A stretch of DNA of 54,722 bases, taken from positions 36,159 to 90,880 of the forward strand of contig NZ_WHOL01000101.1 of the NCBI RefSeq assembly GCF_009745975.1, in the 5' to 3' direction. Of this stretch, positions 8,753 to 17,124 are shown in pieces. Position numbers and translations under genes: made by a program. The stretch is from Actinokineospora pegani. GTDB taxonomy: Bacteria; Actinomycetota; Actinomycetes; Mycobacteriales; Pseudonocardiaceae. Numbering within the stretch: the stretch's first letter is position 1; every line of letters begins with the position of its first letter. The notes beneath the pieces are model-generated. The model worked only from the letters and a program-made list of their open reading frames with translations. It was not told the DNA's origin and ran no database searches.

Positions 8753-8860
8753 GCGGCTGTCCAGGGCAACGTACGGTTTACGGCCGATCGGGTGATTCGG
8801 TGGCCGGAAACGTCCGAGCCGGGCCCGGTCGCCGGACGGCCGCCCTAGTCTCTGGCCTCA

Positions 8861-10333
8861 GTGAGCGAGCACAGAGGCGAGACCGACTGGCGCTCTGCGG
8901 ATTCGGAACCCTGGCGGGTGTGCGTGCTGGGGTTGTCGGGTGAGGCAGTGGGTGCCGGGATGCTGCTGGGCGGGTCCACCGTGCTCACCTGCGCGCACGT
9001 GGTCGAGGATGCCCGGAGGGGGCGGCCCGCCGATCAGCCGCCCGAGGTGCTGGTGCGGTTCGTGGGGTGCCCGGGGATGCCGGAGTCCCGCGCGCGGGTC
9101 CGGGGTGACGGGTGGGCGCCCGCGCTGGAGGACGGGCGGCGGGACATCGCGTTGCTGGAACTGGACACGGCCTTCCCCGAGGTCCCGGGGGCGCCGTTGG
9201 TGCGGCTGGGGTTCGTGCGCGACCGGGTGGTGCGCACCTACGGGTTCCCCCACCCCCACCAGTACGGCGTCTGGGTCAACGACGCCCAGTTGGCGGGGCC
9301 CGCGGGCGCGGGCGGCGAGTGGGTCCAGCTCAACTCCAAGCAGCCGGGGGAGCGGGTGCGCGGGGGGTTCAGCGGGGCCGGGGTGATCGACAAGGCGACC
9401 AACGCGGTGCTGGGCATGGTGGTCACCGAGTACACCGACGACCGGGTGGGGCTCGCCTACCTGATCCCGGTGGAGGTGATCGTCCAGTACGTTCCCGTGG
9501 TCGCCGGGTGGGTGGGGGCGCCGCCCAGCGCGCGGCCCGACCTGGACGTGGCCGACGACGAGGAGGCCGGCTGGGACGGGTGGGCGGGCGTGTTCGTCGA
9601 CGCGGCGGGCAAGACCCCGGCGCAGGTGGCCGAGCGCATCAGCGGGGAGAGCGGCGGCAGGCCGGACACGGGGCCGACCGGCGGCGCCCCGCTCGCGGTG
9701 ACCAGGATCGACGACTCCCGCGCGCCGGAGAAGGTCCTCACCGAGACGGTGTGGCCGCTGTTGCGCGGCGGGACCCCGGTCGTGGTCCAGTTCAGCGGGC
9801 TGGACTCGTCCGCCGCGCGCCTGGCCCGGCGCTGGCAGGAGGAGGGCAACGCCGCCCGGTTGGCGCGGCTGGCGATGCTGGCCGAGATCGTCGAGGCCGA
9901 GGAGGACCGGACCCGCGCGCTGGCCCTGCGGTTCCGCACCCCCGGCCACCCCCCGGCCGCCGTCCCCGGGCACGCCGCCGAGCTGCGGATGCGGCTGGGC
10001 GCGCTGCGGGCCGCGCGGGGGGTGGGGACGGGCCGGATGCGGCGCGCGCTGGTCTCGACCGAGCACCACGCCGAGCGGGTCCACCGCGAACTCGTCGGCC
10101 TGCACGCCGACCTGGTCGCGCGCGCCGCGCGGCTCGACGAGCTGCGCGGCCTGCTGCGCGCCTACAACGCCAGGGTCGCCGACTCGGGCCTGATGGAGGA
10201 CGAGGGGCTCGGTGTCCCCTACCGCGCGGCGATGACGGCGCTGTCCGCCGGGCTCGGCGGCGACCTCGCCGCCGCGGACGAGTTGGTGCGGGGCTACATC
10301 GATGCGGTCCGGCGCAGGGTGGGGGCGATGTGA
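8861..10333 (+). CDS. trypsin-like serine protease with helical C-terminal region
   Basis: A 490-residue protein without signal peptide. Residues 15-210 are a chymotrypsin-fold protease with an intact triad: H46 (TCAHVVE), D95 (RDIALLEL) and S171 (GGFSGAGV). Residues about 230-490 are rich in Arg, Ala and Leu and look helical, with no family I recognise; a short stretch at about 290-310 (PVVVQFSGLDSSAARLARRWQ) resembles the start of an alpha/beta domain. The lack of a secretion signal suggests a cytoplasmic, regulated protease, as in bacterial conflict and signalling operons (inference). It is the first gene of the PknG operon and overlaps pknG by four bases. No Shine-Dalgarno precedes the GTG, so the message may be leaderless. 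Confidence 0.85.
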   Translation: MSEHRGETDWRSADSEPWRVCVLGLSGEAVGAGMLLGGSTVLTCAHVVEDARRGRPADQPPEVLVRFVGCPGMPESRARVRGDGWAPALEDGRRDIALLELDTAFPEVPGAPLVRLGFVRDRVVRTYGFPHPHQYGVWVNDAQLAGPAGAGGEWVQLNSKQPGERVRGGFSGAGVIDKATNAVLGMVVTEYTDDRVGLAYLIPVEVIVQYVPVVAGWVGAPPSARPDLDVADDEEAGWDGWAGVFVDAAGKTPAQVAERISGESGGRPDTGPTGGAPLAVTRIDDSRAPEKVLTETVWPLLRGGTPVVVQFSGLDSSAARLARRWQEEGNAARLARLAMLAEIVEAEEDRTRALALRFRTPGHPPAAVPGHAAELRMRLGALRAARGVGTGRMRRALVSTEHHAERVHRELVGLHADLVARAARLDELRGLLRAYNARVADSGLMEDEGLGVPYRAAMTALSAGLGGDLAAADELVRGYIDAVRRRVGAM

Positions 10334-12555
10334 CGGGCGGTGCGCTGTGGTGCCACGGTCGACCGGTCGAGGCCATCGGGTTCTGCGAGGTGTGCGGGCA
10401 CGCCCCGGGAGCCCACGACGTGACGGCGACGAACGACGGGCTGATCACGTCGACGGGCACCGGCCCGGACCTGTCGGCGTCCACGACCGAGATCACCCGG
10501 CGCAGCGCCGAGCACCGGGGCGACGACGACTTCCAGGCGCTGCCCCCGGTCGAGGTGCCGGACCCGGCGCGGCTCATCCTCCCCGACCCCGAGTTCCCGG
10601 AGCGGCACCGGCACTGCGGCTTCTGCGGGGAGCCGGTCGGCCGCGCGTACCCGGCGGCGAACGAGCCCGCCTACGCCGAGGGCTTCTGCGAGAACTGCGG
10701 CGAGCCGTTCTCCTTCCTGCCCAAGCTCTCCTCGGGGGAGCGGGTCGGCGACCGCTACGACATCCTGGGCTGCTTCGCCCGCGGCGGGCAGGGCTGGATC
10801 TACCTGGCCACCGACACCGCTCTCGAGGGCCAGCACGTCGCGCTCAAGGGCGTGATCAACACCAACGACCCGGCGATGCGCGCGCTCGCCGCGCAGGAGA
10901 GCAAGGCGCTCGTCCGGCTCGACCACCCCAACATCGTCCGGGTCACCGACTCCGTGCGGCACCCGGCGCCCGGTGGCGGGCAGGACACCTACCTGGTGAT
11001 GGAGTACGTCGGCGGGCGCTCGCTTCGCGACCTGGTGTCGCACGGGCCGCCGCTTCGCGTCGAGCACGTGTTCGTCTACGGGCGGGCCATTCTCTCGGCC
11101 CTGGCGTACATGCACGGCGAGGGCCTGCTCTACTGCGACATGAAGCCGGAGAACGTGATCCACGGCGACAAGCGGGTCAAGGTCATCGACCTCGGCGCGA
11201 CCCGCTCGATCGGCGACCCGTCCGGCCGCAACGTGGGCACCCGCCCGTACCAGGTGTCCCAGGCCGAGATCGACGAGCACGGCCTGACCGTGCGCTCCGA
11301 CCTGCACACCGTGGGCTGGACGCTGCGGGACCTGCTGGCCGCGGTCGCCGACCCCGGCAGGCACCGGCCGGTGGGCGAGCTCGACGCCCTCGAGCGGGTG
11401 ATAGCCCGCGCGGTGGCCCCGTTCGAGCAGCGGTTCGCAGGCGCGGCGGACATGCTCGAGCAGCTCGACGGCGCGCGCCGGGAAGTCCTGTCCCTGCGCG
11501 ACGGGCACCCCCGTCCCACGCCGTCGACCCTGTTCGAGGACACCGCCGACCTGCTCGACGCGGAACTGGGCACGGTGCCCGACCTGGGCCGCTGGGTCGC
11601 GGGCGACCCGCTCGGCGGGCCGCTGGACACCCTCGTGCTCGACAGCCGGGGCGGCGCCGCGCGGCTGCCCGTCCCCCGGCTCGACCCGGCGGACCCGGCG
11701 GCGGAGTTCATCGCCACCGCGGCCGCCTCCGGCCCGCAGCGCTGGCTCACGACGCTGTCGCTGTTCGGCGAACCGTCGGTCGAGCTCCAGCTGGCCCGCG
11801 CCCGCGCGCTGGTGGCGCTCGGCGACGTCCACGGCGTGCTGCACGCGCTCGACGCGGCCAGGGACCTGCTCGGCGCCGCGGCCGCCCGCGACTGGCGGCT
11901 CGCCTGGCACCACGGGCTCAAGGACCTGCTCCGAGGCCACCCGGCCGACGCGGCGGAGAGGTTCGCGCAGGTGCGCCGGGCCTGGCCCGGCGAGGTCGCG
12001 CCCAACCTGGCGCTCGGCTTCTGCGCTGAGCTGCGGGGCGAGACGGGCACGGCCGAGCGCCACCACCGGGCCGTGTGGAGCCGGGACCACGGCCAGGTCA
12101 ACGCCGCGTTCGGCCTGGCGCGGTGCCACCTGCGCAGCCGGGGCCGAGACGCCGCCGTCGCCGTGCTGGACGACGTGCGACCCGTCTCCCGGCACCACGA
12201 CGCCGCCCGGATCGCCGCCGTGCGGATCAGGGTGGGCCGCCTGGCCGCAGGCCCACCCGGCCCAGCCGACCTCGCCGACGCCGTGCGGCGGCTGGCGGCG
12301 CTCGACCTCGACGGCGACGCCAAGGACCGCATGGAGGCGCTGGTCCGCGAGGCCGCGTTGGACGCCCACCTCGCCGACGGTGGGGGACCTGGGTGGAGTG
12401 GTGGCGCCCTGCTGGGGGAGCCGGTCACCGAGCACGGCTTGCGCACGCTGCTGGAGAAGTCCACGCGCAGGCTCGCCGAACGGGCCCGCGACCGCGATGA
12501 GCACGGCGTGCTGGTGGACCGGGCGAATTCCCACAGACCCAAGACCAGGAGGTGA
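10330..12555 (+). CDS. pknG: PknG-type serine/threonine protein kinase
   Basis: A 741-residue soluble kinase with the complete PknG architecture (the M. tuberculosis protein has 750). Order: an extra N-terminal cysteine knuckle (C8, FCEVC at 19-22), a Thr/Ser-rich linker with likely autophosphorylation sites, a rubredoxin-like double CxxCG (C96/C99, C120/C123), the kinase domain from about 142 (ARGGQGW loop, K173, non-RD catalytic YCDMKPEN with D270, DLG D287) and C-terminal TPR-like helices to about 700. In mycobacteria PknG phosphorylates GarA to control glutamate and TCA metabolism; that role is family knowledge. The GTG start overlaps the protease stop by four bases. The second cysteine knuckle is the unusual part. 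Confidence 0.95.
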   Translation: MTGGALWCHGRPVEAIGFCEVCGHAPGAHDVTATNDGLITSTGTGPDLSASTTEITRRSAEHRGDDDFQALPPVEVPDPARLILPDPEFPERHRHCGFCGEPVGRAYPAANEPAYAEGFCENCGEPFSFLPKLSSGERVGDRYDILGCFARGGQGWIYLATDTALEGQHVALKGVINTNDPAMRALAAQESKALVRLDHPNIVRVTDSVRHPAPGGGQDTYLVMEYVGGRSLRDLVSHGPPLRVEHVFVYGRAILSALAYMHGEGLLYCDMKPENVIHGDKRVKVIDLGATRSIGDPSGRNVGTRPYQVSQAEIDEHGLTVRSDLHTVGWTLRDLLAAVADPGRHRPVGELDALERVIARAVAPFEQRFAGAADMLEQLDGARREVLSLRDGHPRPTPSTLFEDTADLLDAELGTVPDLGRWVAGDPLGGPLDTLVLDSRGGAARLPVPRLDPADPAAEFIATAAASGPQRWLTTLSLFGEPSVELQLARARALVALGDVHGVLHALDAARDLLGAAAARDWRLAWHHGLKDLLRGHPADAAERFAQVRRAWPGEVAPNLALGFCAELRGETGTAERHHRAVWSRDHGQVNAAFGLARCHLRSRGRDAAVAVLDDVRPVSRHHDAARIAAVRIRVGRLAAGPPGPADLADAVRRLAALDLDGDAKDRMEALVREAALDAHLADGGGPGWSGGALLGEPVTEHGLRTLLEKSTRRLAERARDRDEHGVLVDRANSHRPKTRR

Positions 12556-12559
12556 CCGG

Positions 12560-13984
12560 GTGCGCGACCACCCGAGCCTGTCGTTCGCCGTCCAGGTCAA
12601 CCAGAACAAGTACCTCGCCCCCACCGACCAGGGCATGCACGTCGTCGTCACCGTCCGGGCGAGCAGGGCAGGCGCCCCGGCCGCCTGCGCGCCGCCGCGG
12701 GTCGCCGAGGTGCTGCTGGTGGACTGCTCGAGCTCGATGGACTGGCCGCCGACGAAGATCGACGCCGCCCGGCACGCCTGCCGGGTCGCCATCGACACCC
12801 TGCGCGACGGCGCGCTGTTCGGGGTGGTCGAGGGCACCGGCGCGGCCAAGCTGGTCTACCCGGCCGGGCCGGGGCTGGCGGTGGCCGACGCGCGCACCCG
12901 CCGCGAGGCCAAGGCGGCGGTCTCCGGGATGATCGCCAGCGGCGGGACCGCGATGAGCACCTGGCTGGACCTGGCGCGCGAGCTGTTCGAGCGGTCCCCG
13001 GCCCCGGTCCGGCACGCCGTGCTGCTCACCGACGGCAACAACCAGAGCGAGGCCCCCGGCGCCCTCGACGACGCCCTCGACCGGTGCCGGGACCGGTTCG
13101 CCTGCGACGCCAGGGGGATCGGCGCGGACTGGGAGCCGATGCAGCTGCGGCGCATCGCCTCGGCGCTGGGCGGCCGGGCGGACGCGGTGGTCGCCGACGA
13201 CCTGCTCGCCGACGACTTCCGGCAGCTCGTCGAGCAGGCGATGGGGCGGACCGCGCCCGAGGTCCGGCTGCGGCTGCGGCTCATGCCCCGCACCGGGTTG
13301 CGGTTCGTCAAGCAGGTCTTCCCGGCGCTGGTGGACCTGACCGGGCGGTGCCGGGACGCGGGCGAGGCGATCGAGGTGCCCATCGGGGACTGGGGCCAGG
13401 ATCAGCGCGAGTACCACCTCTGCCTGGACGTCGACACCGCCGCGCTGACCCGGGGCCGCGATCGGCTGCTGGGCGTGGTGGCGCTGGTGGTCGCGGACGA
13501 GCACGGGACGGGCGCCGAGCGCGCGGTCGTGGGCCACCTGACCGACGACCTGGAGCTGTCCAGCGTGCTGGACAACAACGTCGCCCAGGTCACCGACCAG
13601 GCCGAGCTGGCCAGGGCGGTGGACGGCGGCTGGGTGGCGGTCAACCGCGGCGACCTGGTCGAGGCGGCGCGCGAGTGGGGGGCCGCGCACCGGCTGGCGA
13701 TCGCGCTGGGCCACACCGAACTCCGCGACCGGCTCGAGAAGCTGATCGAGGCGCGCCCGGGCGGCCAGGTCGTGATCAAGGACGAGGTGGACCCGCGCTA
13801 CCGCCACTCGGCCATCCTGCCGCCGACGATCTCCAGTCACGTCAACGTCAACCCGCTCCCGCGCTCCCCGCTGGTCCAGGAGGCGGGGGCGCCACGCACG
13901 TGCGGCGGCTGCGGGCGAGCGGCGCGGCCCACCGCGAAGTGCTGCGGGCACTGCGGCACAGCGTTCACGGGGGACACGCCATGA
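12560..13984 (+). CDS. von Willebrand factor A protein with C-terminal zinc ribbon
   Basis: A 474-residue protein. The VWA domain (about 48-230) has an intact metal-ion adhesion site: DCSSS with D55, S57 and S59, the threonine in ASGGTAMS, and the aspartate in LLTDGNN. A beta-rich middle part (about 240-380) follows, then a helical segment, and a zinc ribbon at the end with C448/C451 and C462/C465. There is no signal peptide or membrane helix. AGGAGG sits seven bases before the GTG start, the strongest ribosome site in the operon, implying high expression. It lies between pknG and the membrane sensor gene. I infer a scaffold or substrate of the kinase; the cysteine ribbon echoes the CxxC elements of PknG. 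Confidence 0.9.
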   Translation: MRDHPSLSFAVQVNQNKYLAPTDQGMHVVVTVRASRAGAPAACAPPRVAEVLLVDCSSSMDWPPTKIDAARHACRVAIDTLRDGALFGVVEGTGAAKLVYPAGPGLAVADARTRREAKAAVSGMIASGGTAMSTWLDLARELFERSPAPVRHAVLLTDGNNQSEAPGALDDALDRCRDRFACDARGIGADWEPMQLRRIASALGGRADAVVADDLLADDFRQLVEQAMGRTAPEVRLRLRLMPRTGLRFVKQVFPALVDLTGRCRDAGEAIEVPIGDWGQDQREYHLCLDVDTAALTRGRDRLLGVVALVVADEHGTGAERAVVGHLTDDLELSSVLDNNVAQVTDQAELARAVDGGWVAVNRGDLVEAAREWGAAHRLAIALGHTELRDRLEKLIEARPGGQVVIKDEVDPRYRHSAILPPTISSHVNVNPLPRSPLVQEAGAPRTCGGCGRAARPTAKCCGHCGTAFTGDTP

Positions 13985-15105
13985 CCGGCGGACCGAGGAG
14001 CACCACCCGCAAGACCCTGTCGCGGCTGCGGTTCGGGCTGGTGGCGGGCAGCGGGCTGGTGCTCGCCACCGCCCTGGCGACCCTGCTCGGCATCCGGTCG
14101 GACCTCGCCGAGGTGCGCGAGCGGACCGCGCCCGCGGTGCTGGAGGTGTCGCTGGCCAAGGAGGCGCTGGTGTCCGCGCACCGCGCGGCGGTGTCGGCGT
14201 TCGACGACGGCCACGCCCGGCTGACCGGGCCCGGCGAGCGGTACGAGGACGAGATCGCGCGGACCAGCCAGCAACTGGCCCAGGTCGCCGAGCACAACGC
14301 CGCGGGCGCGCCGGGCAGCCGGACGCTGCGGCTGGTCGAGGGCCTGCTGCCCACCTACAACGGCTTCATCGGGCAGGCCGACGCACACTTCCGGCAGGAC
14401 GCGGGCGGCCCGCTCGCGGCGCACAACCTGCTCTCGGCCTCGGCCCTGCTCACCGCCGACCAGAACGGCATCCTCGCCCAGCTCGACGCGCTCGGGGCCG
14501 CGCAACGGGAAGCGCTGCGCGAACAGCTCGACGACGGCTGGCTGCACCCGGCGGTCATGCTGGTGTGGGCGGCGCCGCTGCTCGTCCTGCTCGTGGCCCT
14601 GTGGTGGGCGCAGCGCTTCCTCGCCGCCCGCTTCCGCCGCTCGCTGAACCCCGCCCTGCTCGCCGCCACCGCGACGCTGCTGCTCCTGGGCGTCGCGATG
14701 TCCTTCCTGGCCGGGGCCCGGTCCGGCGCAGGCGACAGCGCGGCCGCACTGGCGCGCGCCGTCGACGCCCGTTCGGCCGCCACGGCGGCCGAGGACGTCG
14801 AGGCCCAGCGGACGCTCGTCCAGGTCGTGCAGGCCCAGTGCGGTGGCCCGGGGGCGGTCACCTGCGGTGACACGGTGGCCGCCTTCGCCGCGGCCGCGCC
14901 GTCCACCGAGCCGGTCGCGCCGTCGCCGGAGGTCGACCGGTCGGCGCCCGCGGGAGCCGGGTTCGCGGAACCGCCGTGGAGCGGGGCGCTCGGCGCCGGG
15001 GTGCTGGTGTCGGCCCTGGGCGCCGGTGTCCTGATCGTGGTCGGCTTGCAGCCGCGCATCGACGAGTACTGGTTCCGCAGGGCGAGGGGACGGGCGGACC
15101 GGTGA
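13981..15105 (+). CDS. GlnX-like membrane sensor protein
   Basis: A 374-residue protein with four predicted helices: about 18-37, 191-210, 224-243 and 336-355. The 150-residue loop after the first helix (40-190) is helical and extracytoplasmic, like a four-helix-bundle sensor, and a second outer loop spans 245-335 with two cysteines (C287, C295) that could form a disulfide. Topology and operon position match mycobacterial GlnX, which transmits the state of the lipoprotein GlnH to PknG; sequence similarity cannot be measured here. ATG overlaps the VWA stop by four bases, and the stop overlaps the next gene by four bases. Confidence 0.75.
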   Translation: MTGGPRSTTRKTLSRLRFGLVAGSGLVLATALATLLGIRSDLAEVRERTAPAVLEVSLAKEALVSAHRAAVSAFDDGHARLTGPGERYEDEIARTSQQLAQVAEHNAAGAPGSRTLRLVEGLLPTYNGFIGQADAHFRQDAGGPLAAHNLLSASALLTADQNGILAQLDALGAAQREALREQLDDGWLHPAVMLVWAAPLLVLLVALWWAQRFLAARFRRSLNPALLAATATLLLLGVAMSFLAGARSGAGDSAAALARAVDARSAATAAEDVEAQRTLVQVVQAQCGGPGAVTCGDTVAAFAAAAPSTEPVAPSPEVDRSAPAGAGFAEPPWSGALGAGVLVSALGAGVLIVVGLQPRIDEYWFRRARGRADR

Positions 15106-16415
15106 TCAAGAAGATCGTCGCGCTGGCGGCGGCCGCCGTGCTGGTGGCCCAGGTCGGCCTGTCCGGCTGCGCCGGGGACGCCGATCAGGACACGGTGACG
15201 GTGCTCGGGCCGTGGACGGGCAGCGAGGAGGTCGCCTTCGAGCGCGTGCTCGACGACTTCCGGGCCAAGACGGGCTACCAGGTGCGGTACGAGGGGACCC
15301 GCGCGCAGAACCAGGTGCTGCGCAGTGACGTGCAGCAGGGCGTCCCGCCGGACATAGCGGTGCTGTCCAACCCGGCCGAACTCGCGCGCTACGCCCGCTC
15401 GGGCGACCTCCAGCCGCTCGACGCCGTCCTCCGCGCGGAGGCGGCCGCCGCCTACAGCCCGCAGTGGCTCCGCCTGCAACGGCTCGGCACGGACTCGGTG
15501 TACGCGGTCGCGGTGAAGGCCGACTTGAAGAGCATCATCTGGTACGACCCGAAGGCCCTCACCCGCCCCGAACCGACCACCTGGGACGAACTGGTGGCGA
15601 CCAGCCGCGCGCTGACCTCGGCCGGCCGGACGCCGTGGTGCCTGGGCATGGGCGCCCCGCCCAACTCGGGTTTCCCGGGCACCGACTGGATCGAGGACAT
15701 CCTGCTGCACACGGCGGGCCCGCGGGCCTACCGGGACTGGGCGGCGGGCGAGCTGGCCTGGACCGACCCGGCGGTGCGCGCGGCCTGGCAGCGGTGGGGC
15801 CAACTCGTGCTGCCGCCGGGCGCGGTCCGCGGCGGGCCGACGGCCGCGCTGCTCACCACGTTCGGCGACGCGGGCAAGGCCATGGTCACCGACCCGCCCG
15901 GCTGCGCCATGGACCACCTGGGCTCGTTCGCCATCGGCGGCTACGCCGACGCCCAGCGCCCCGGCGGGCCACCCCGGCCGGACCGGGACTTCCGCTTCTT
16001 CCCGTTCCCCGGCGCGGGCGACGGCGGCCCGTCGGAGGTCGCCGCCGACCTGGCGGGCATGTTCCGCGACACCCCCGGCGCCCGCGCCCTCATGGCCCAC
16101 CTCGCCAGCGAACGCGGCCAGCGCGTGTGGCCCTCGGACGGCACGACCTTCTCCGTCCACCAGCGCCTGGTCGACCAGGACCTCTACCGGACCGACGTCG
16201 GCAAGCGGATCGCGCGCACCCTGGCCCGGGGCGCCGAACTCTGCTTCGACGCCTCGGACCTGATGCCCTCGGCCATGAGCAGCGCGTTCTACCAGGCCGT
16301 CCTGGAGTACCTGGCCCACCCGGACCGGCTCGACACCCTGCTCGCCGAACTGGACCGCGTCCGCGCGGGCGTCGACCCGCGGCAGTGGCTCGACCTGCCC
16401 TGCGGCACGACCTAG
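15102..16415 (+). CDS. lipoprotein solute-binding protein (ABC family 1 type)
   Basis: A 437-residue extracytoplasmic binding protein. The signal peptide MIKKIVALAAAAVLVAQV ends in the lipobox LSGC with C23 as the lipidated cysteine. The body shows a carbohydrate-type family-1 pattern: TVLGPWTGSEEVAFERVLDDF, PPDIAVLSNP, and IIWYDPKAL...PTTWDELVA. No permease or ATPase is encoded nearby, and it is the last gene of the PknG operon, in the position of glnH. I therefore infer that it works as a ligand sensor rather than a transporter component. It is larger than GlnH (about 330) and of a different fold class, so the ligand may not be an amino acid. Confidence 0.85.
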   Translation: MIKKIVALAAAAVLVAQVGLSGCAGDADQDTVTVLGPWTGSEEVAFERVLDDFRAKTGYQVRYEGTRAQNQVLRSDVQQGVPPDIAVLSNPAELARYARSGDLQPLDAVLRAEAAAAYSPQWLRLQRLGTDSVYAVAVKADLKSIIWYDPKALTRPEPTTWDELVATSRALTSAGRTPWCLGMGAPPNSGFPGTDWIEDILLHTAGPRAYRDWAAGELAWTDPAVRAAWQRWGQLVLPPGAVRGGPTAALLTTFGDAGKAMVTDPPGCAMDHLGSFAIGGYADAQRPGGPPRPDRDFRFFPFPGAGDGGPSEVAADLAGMFRDTPGARALMAHLASERGQRVWPSDGTTFSVHQRLVDQDLYRTDVGKRIARTLARGAELCFDASDLMPSAMSSAFYQAVLEYLAHPDRLDTLLAELDRVRAGVDPRQWLDLPCGTT

Positions 16416-16489
16416 CCCAGTCCCCTTCGCCCTCGGCCCGGGCCTCGCGGTGTTCGGTGGAACGACCGCGCCAGTCATCTGAGCCGTTA

Positions 16490-16550
16490 TGGCATCAACT
16501 TGGCTCAAGATGGCTTGATGCGGTGCCAAGCGTGTGCCATAGTGATGCCA
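16490..16550. promoter_or_regulatory. six-half-site dyad operator (TGGC/GCCA)
   Basis: Three TGGC boxes at 16490, 16501 and 16511 are mirrored by three GCCA boxes at 16525, 16536 and 16547, all symmetric about 16520. Spacing is 10-11 bases, one helical turn, so all sites face the same side of the DNA. The outer pair extends to TGGCATCA/TGATGCCA. The array covers the promoter and reaches the ATG of the ribbon-helix-helix gene. This is the classic form of an autoregulatory operator for a cooperative RHH dimer (inference). Confidence 0.7.
16515..16543 (+). promoter_or_regulatory. predicted promoter of the RHH gene (leaderless)
   Basis: TTGATG at 16515-16520 and CATAGT at 16538-16543 are separated by 17 bases, a fair match to a housekeeping promoter. 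Transcription would start about seven bases later, at or next to the ATG at 16550, and there is no Shine-Dalgarno, so the transcript is probably leaderless. Both hexamers lie inside the operator array. Confidence 0.55.
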
Positions 16551-17050
16551 TGGACCTGACCCCCTATGTGGCTTCCCTCGGTCGCGAGCTGCTCACAGCG
16601 GTCGAGACCGGGGACGGCGAGGCAGGCGCGCTGGTCGAGCGGCTGACCGTGTCGATGGAGTCGGCCATCCGGCTCGCGTTGCTGGAGGCGTTGTCGGCCG
16701 CGGCCGACGAGATCACCCGCGACCTGGCCCCGGGGTCGGTGCAGGTGCGGTTGCGCGGGCGCGACCCGGACTTCGTCGTGACGACCCAGCCGGTCAAGCA
16801 GTCCGCCGCCGAGCCCGCGCCGGTGGACGAGCCCCCGGCCGGCATCGAGGACGGTCCCGCGACGCGGATCAACGTCCGGCTCCCCGAGCAGCTCAAGGCC
16901 GCGATCGAGGAGGCGGCGGCCAAGGAGGGGCGGTCGCTCAACGCCTGGCTGGTCCGGGCCGCCGTGGGCGCGCTCCAGCCGCCCGCGCGCGCCCAGACGC
17001 GCAACGCGGGCAAGCCCGGTCCGCAACGCCACACCGGCTGGGCGCGCTAG
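16550..17050 (+). CDS. HicB-like ribbon-helix-helix DNA-binding protein
   Basis: A 166-residue protein. The C-terminal third has an Arc/MetJ-type ribbon-helix-helix: the strand TRINVRLPEQLKAAIEEAA and the helix GRSLNAWLVRAAVGAL. The N-terminal part (residues 1-60) is helical with many acidic and hydrophobic residues and may hold an oligomerisation or ligand domain; 60-85 looks like a beta strand pair (VQVRLRGRDPDFVVTT). Such proteins are often annotated as HicB-family antitoxins, but no HicA toxin gene is adjacent, so I infer a transcriptional regulator. It precedes a DUF4097 gene and a DrrAB-type exporter and sits behind its own dyad operator. The extreme C terminus is basic. Confidence 0.75.
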   Translation: MDLTPYVASLGRELLTAVETGDGEAGALVERLTVSMESAIRLALLEALSAAADEITRDLAPGSVQVRLRGRDPDFVVTTQPVKQSAAEPAPVDEPPAGIEDGPATRINVRLPEQLKAAIEEAAAKEGRSLNAWLVRAAVGALQPPARAQTRNAGKPGPQRHTGWAR

Positions 17051-17124
17051 CCCGGGTCGCCGCCACACTCTCACCCGCTCCCACCAGCGGGGATGTACTC
17101 CCGACTCACCACTAGGGGACAGCC

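Noticed and set aside
16550-17050. A HicAB toxin-antitoxin pair
   Set aside because: No HicA-like small double-stranded RNA-binding protein is encoded on either side; only the RHH protein is present.
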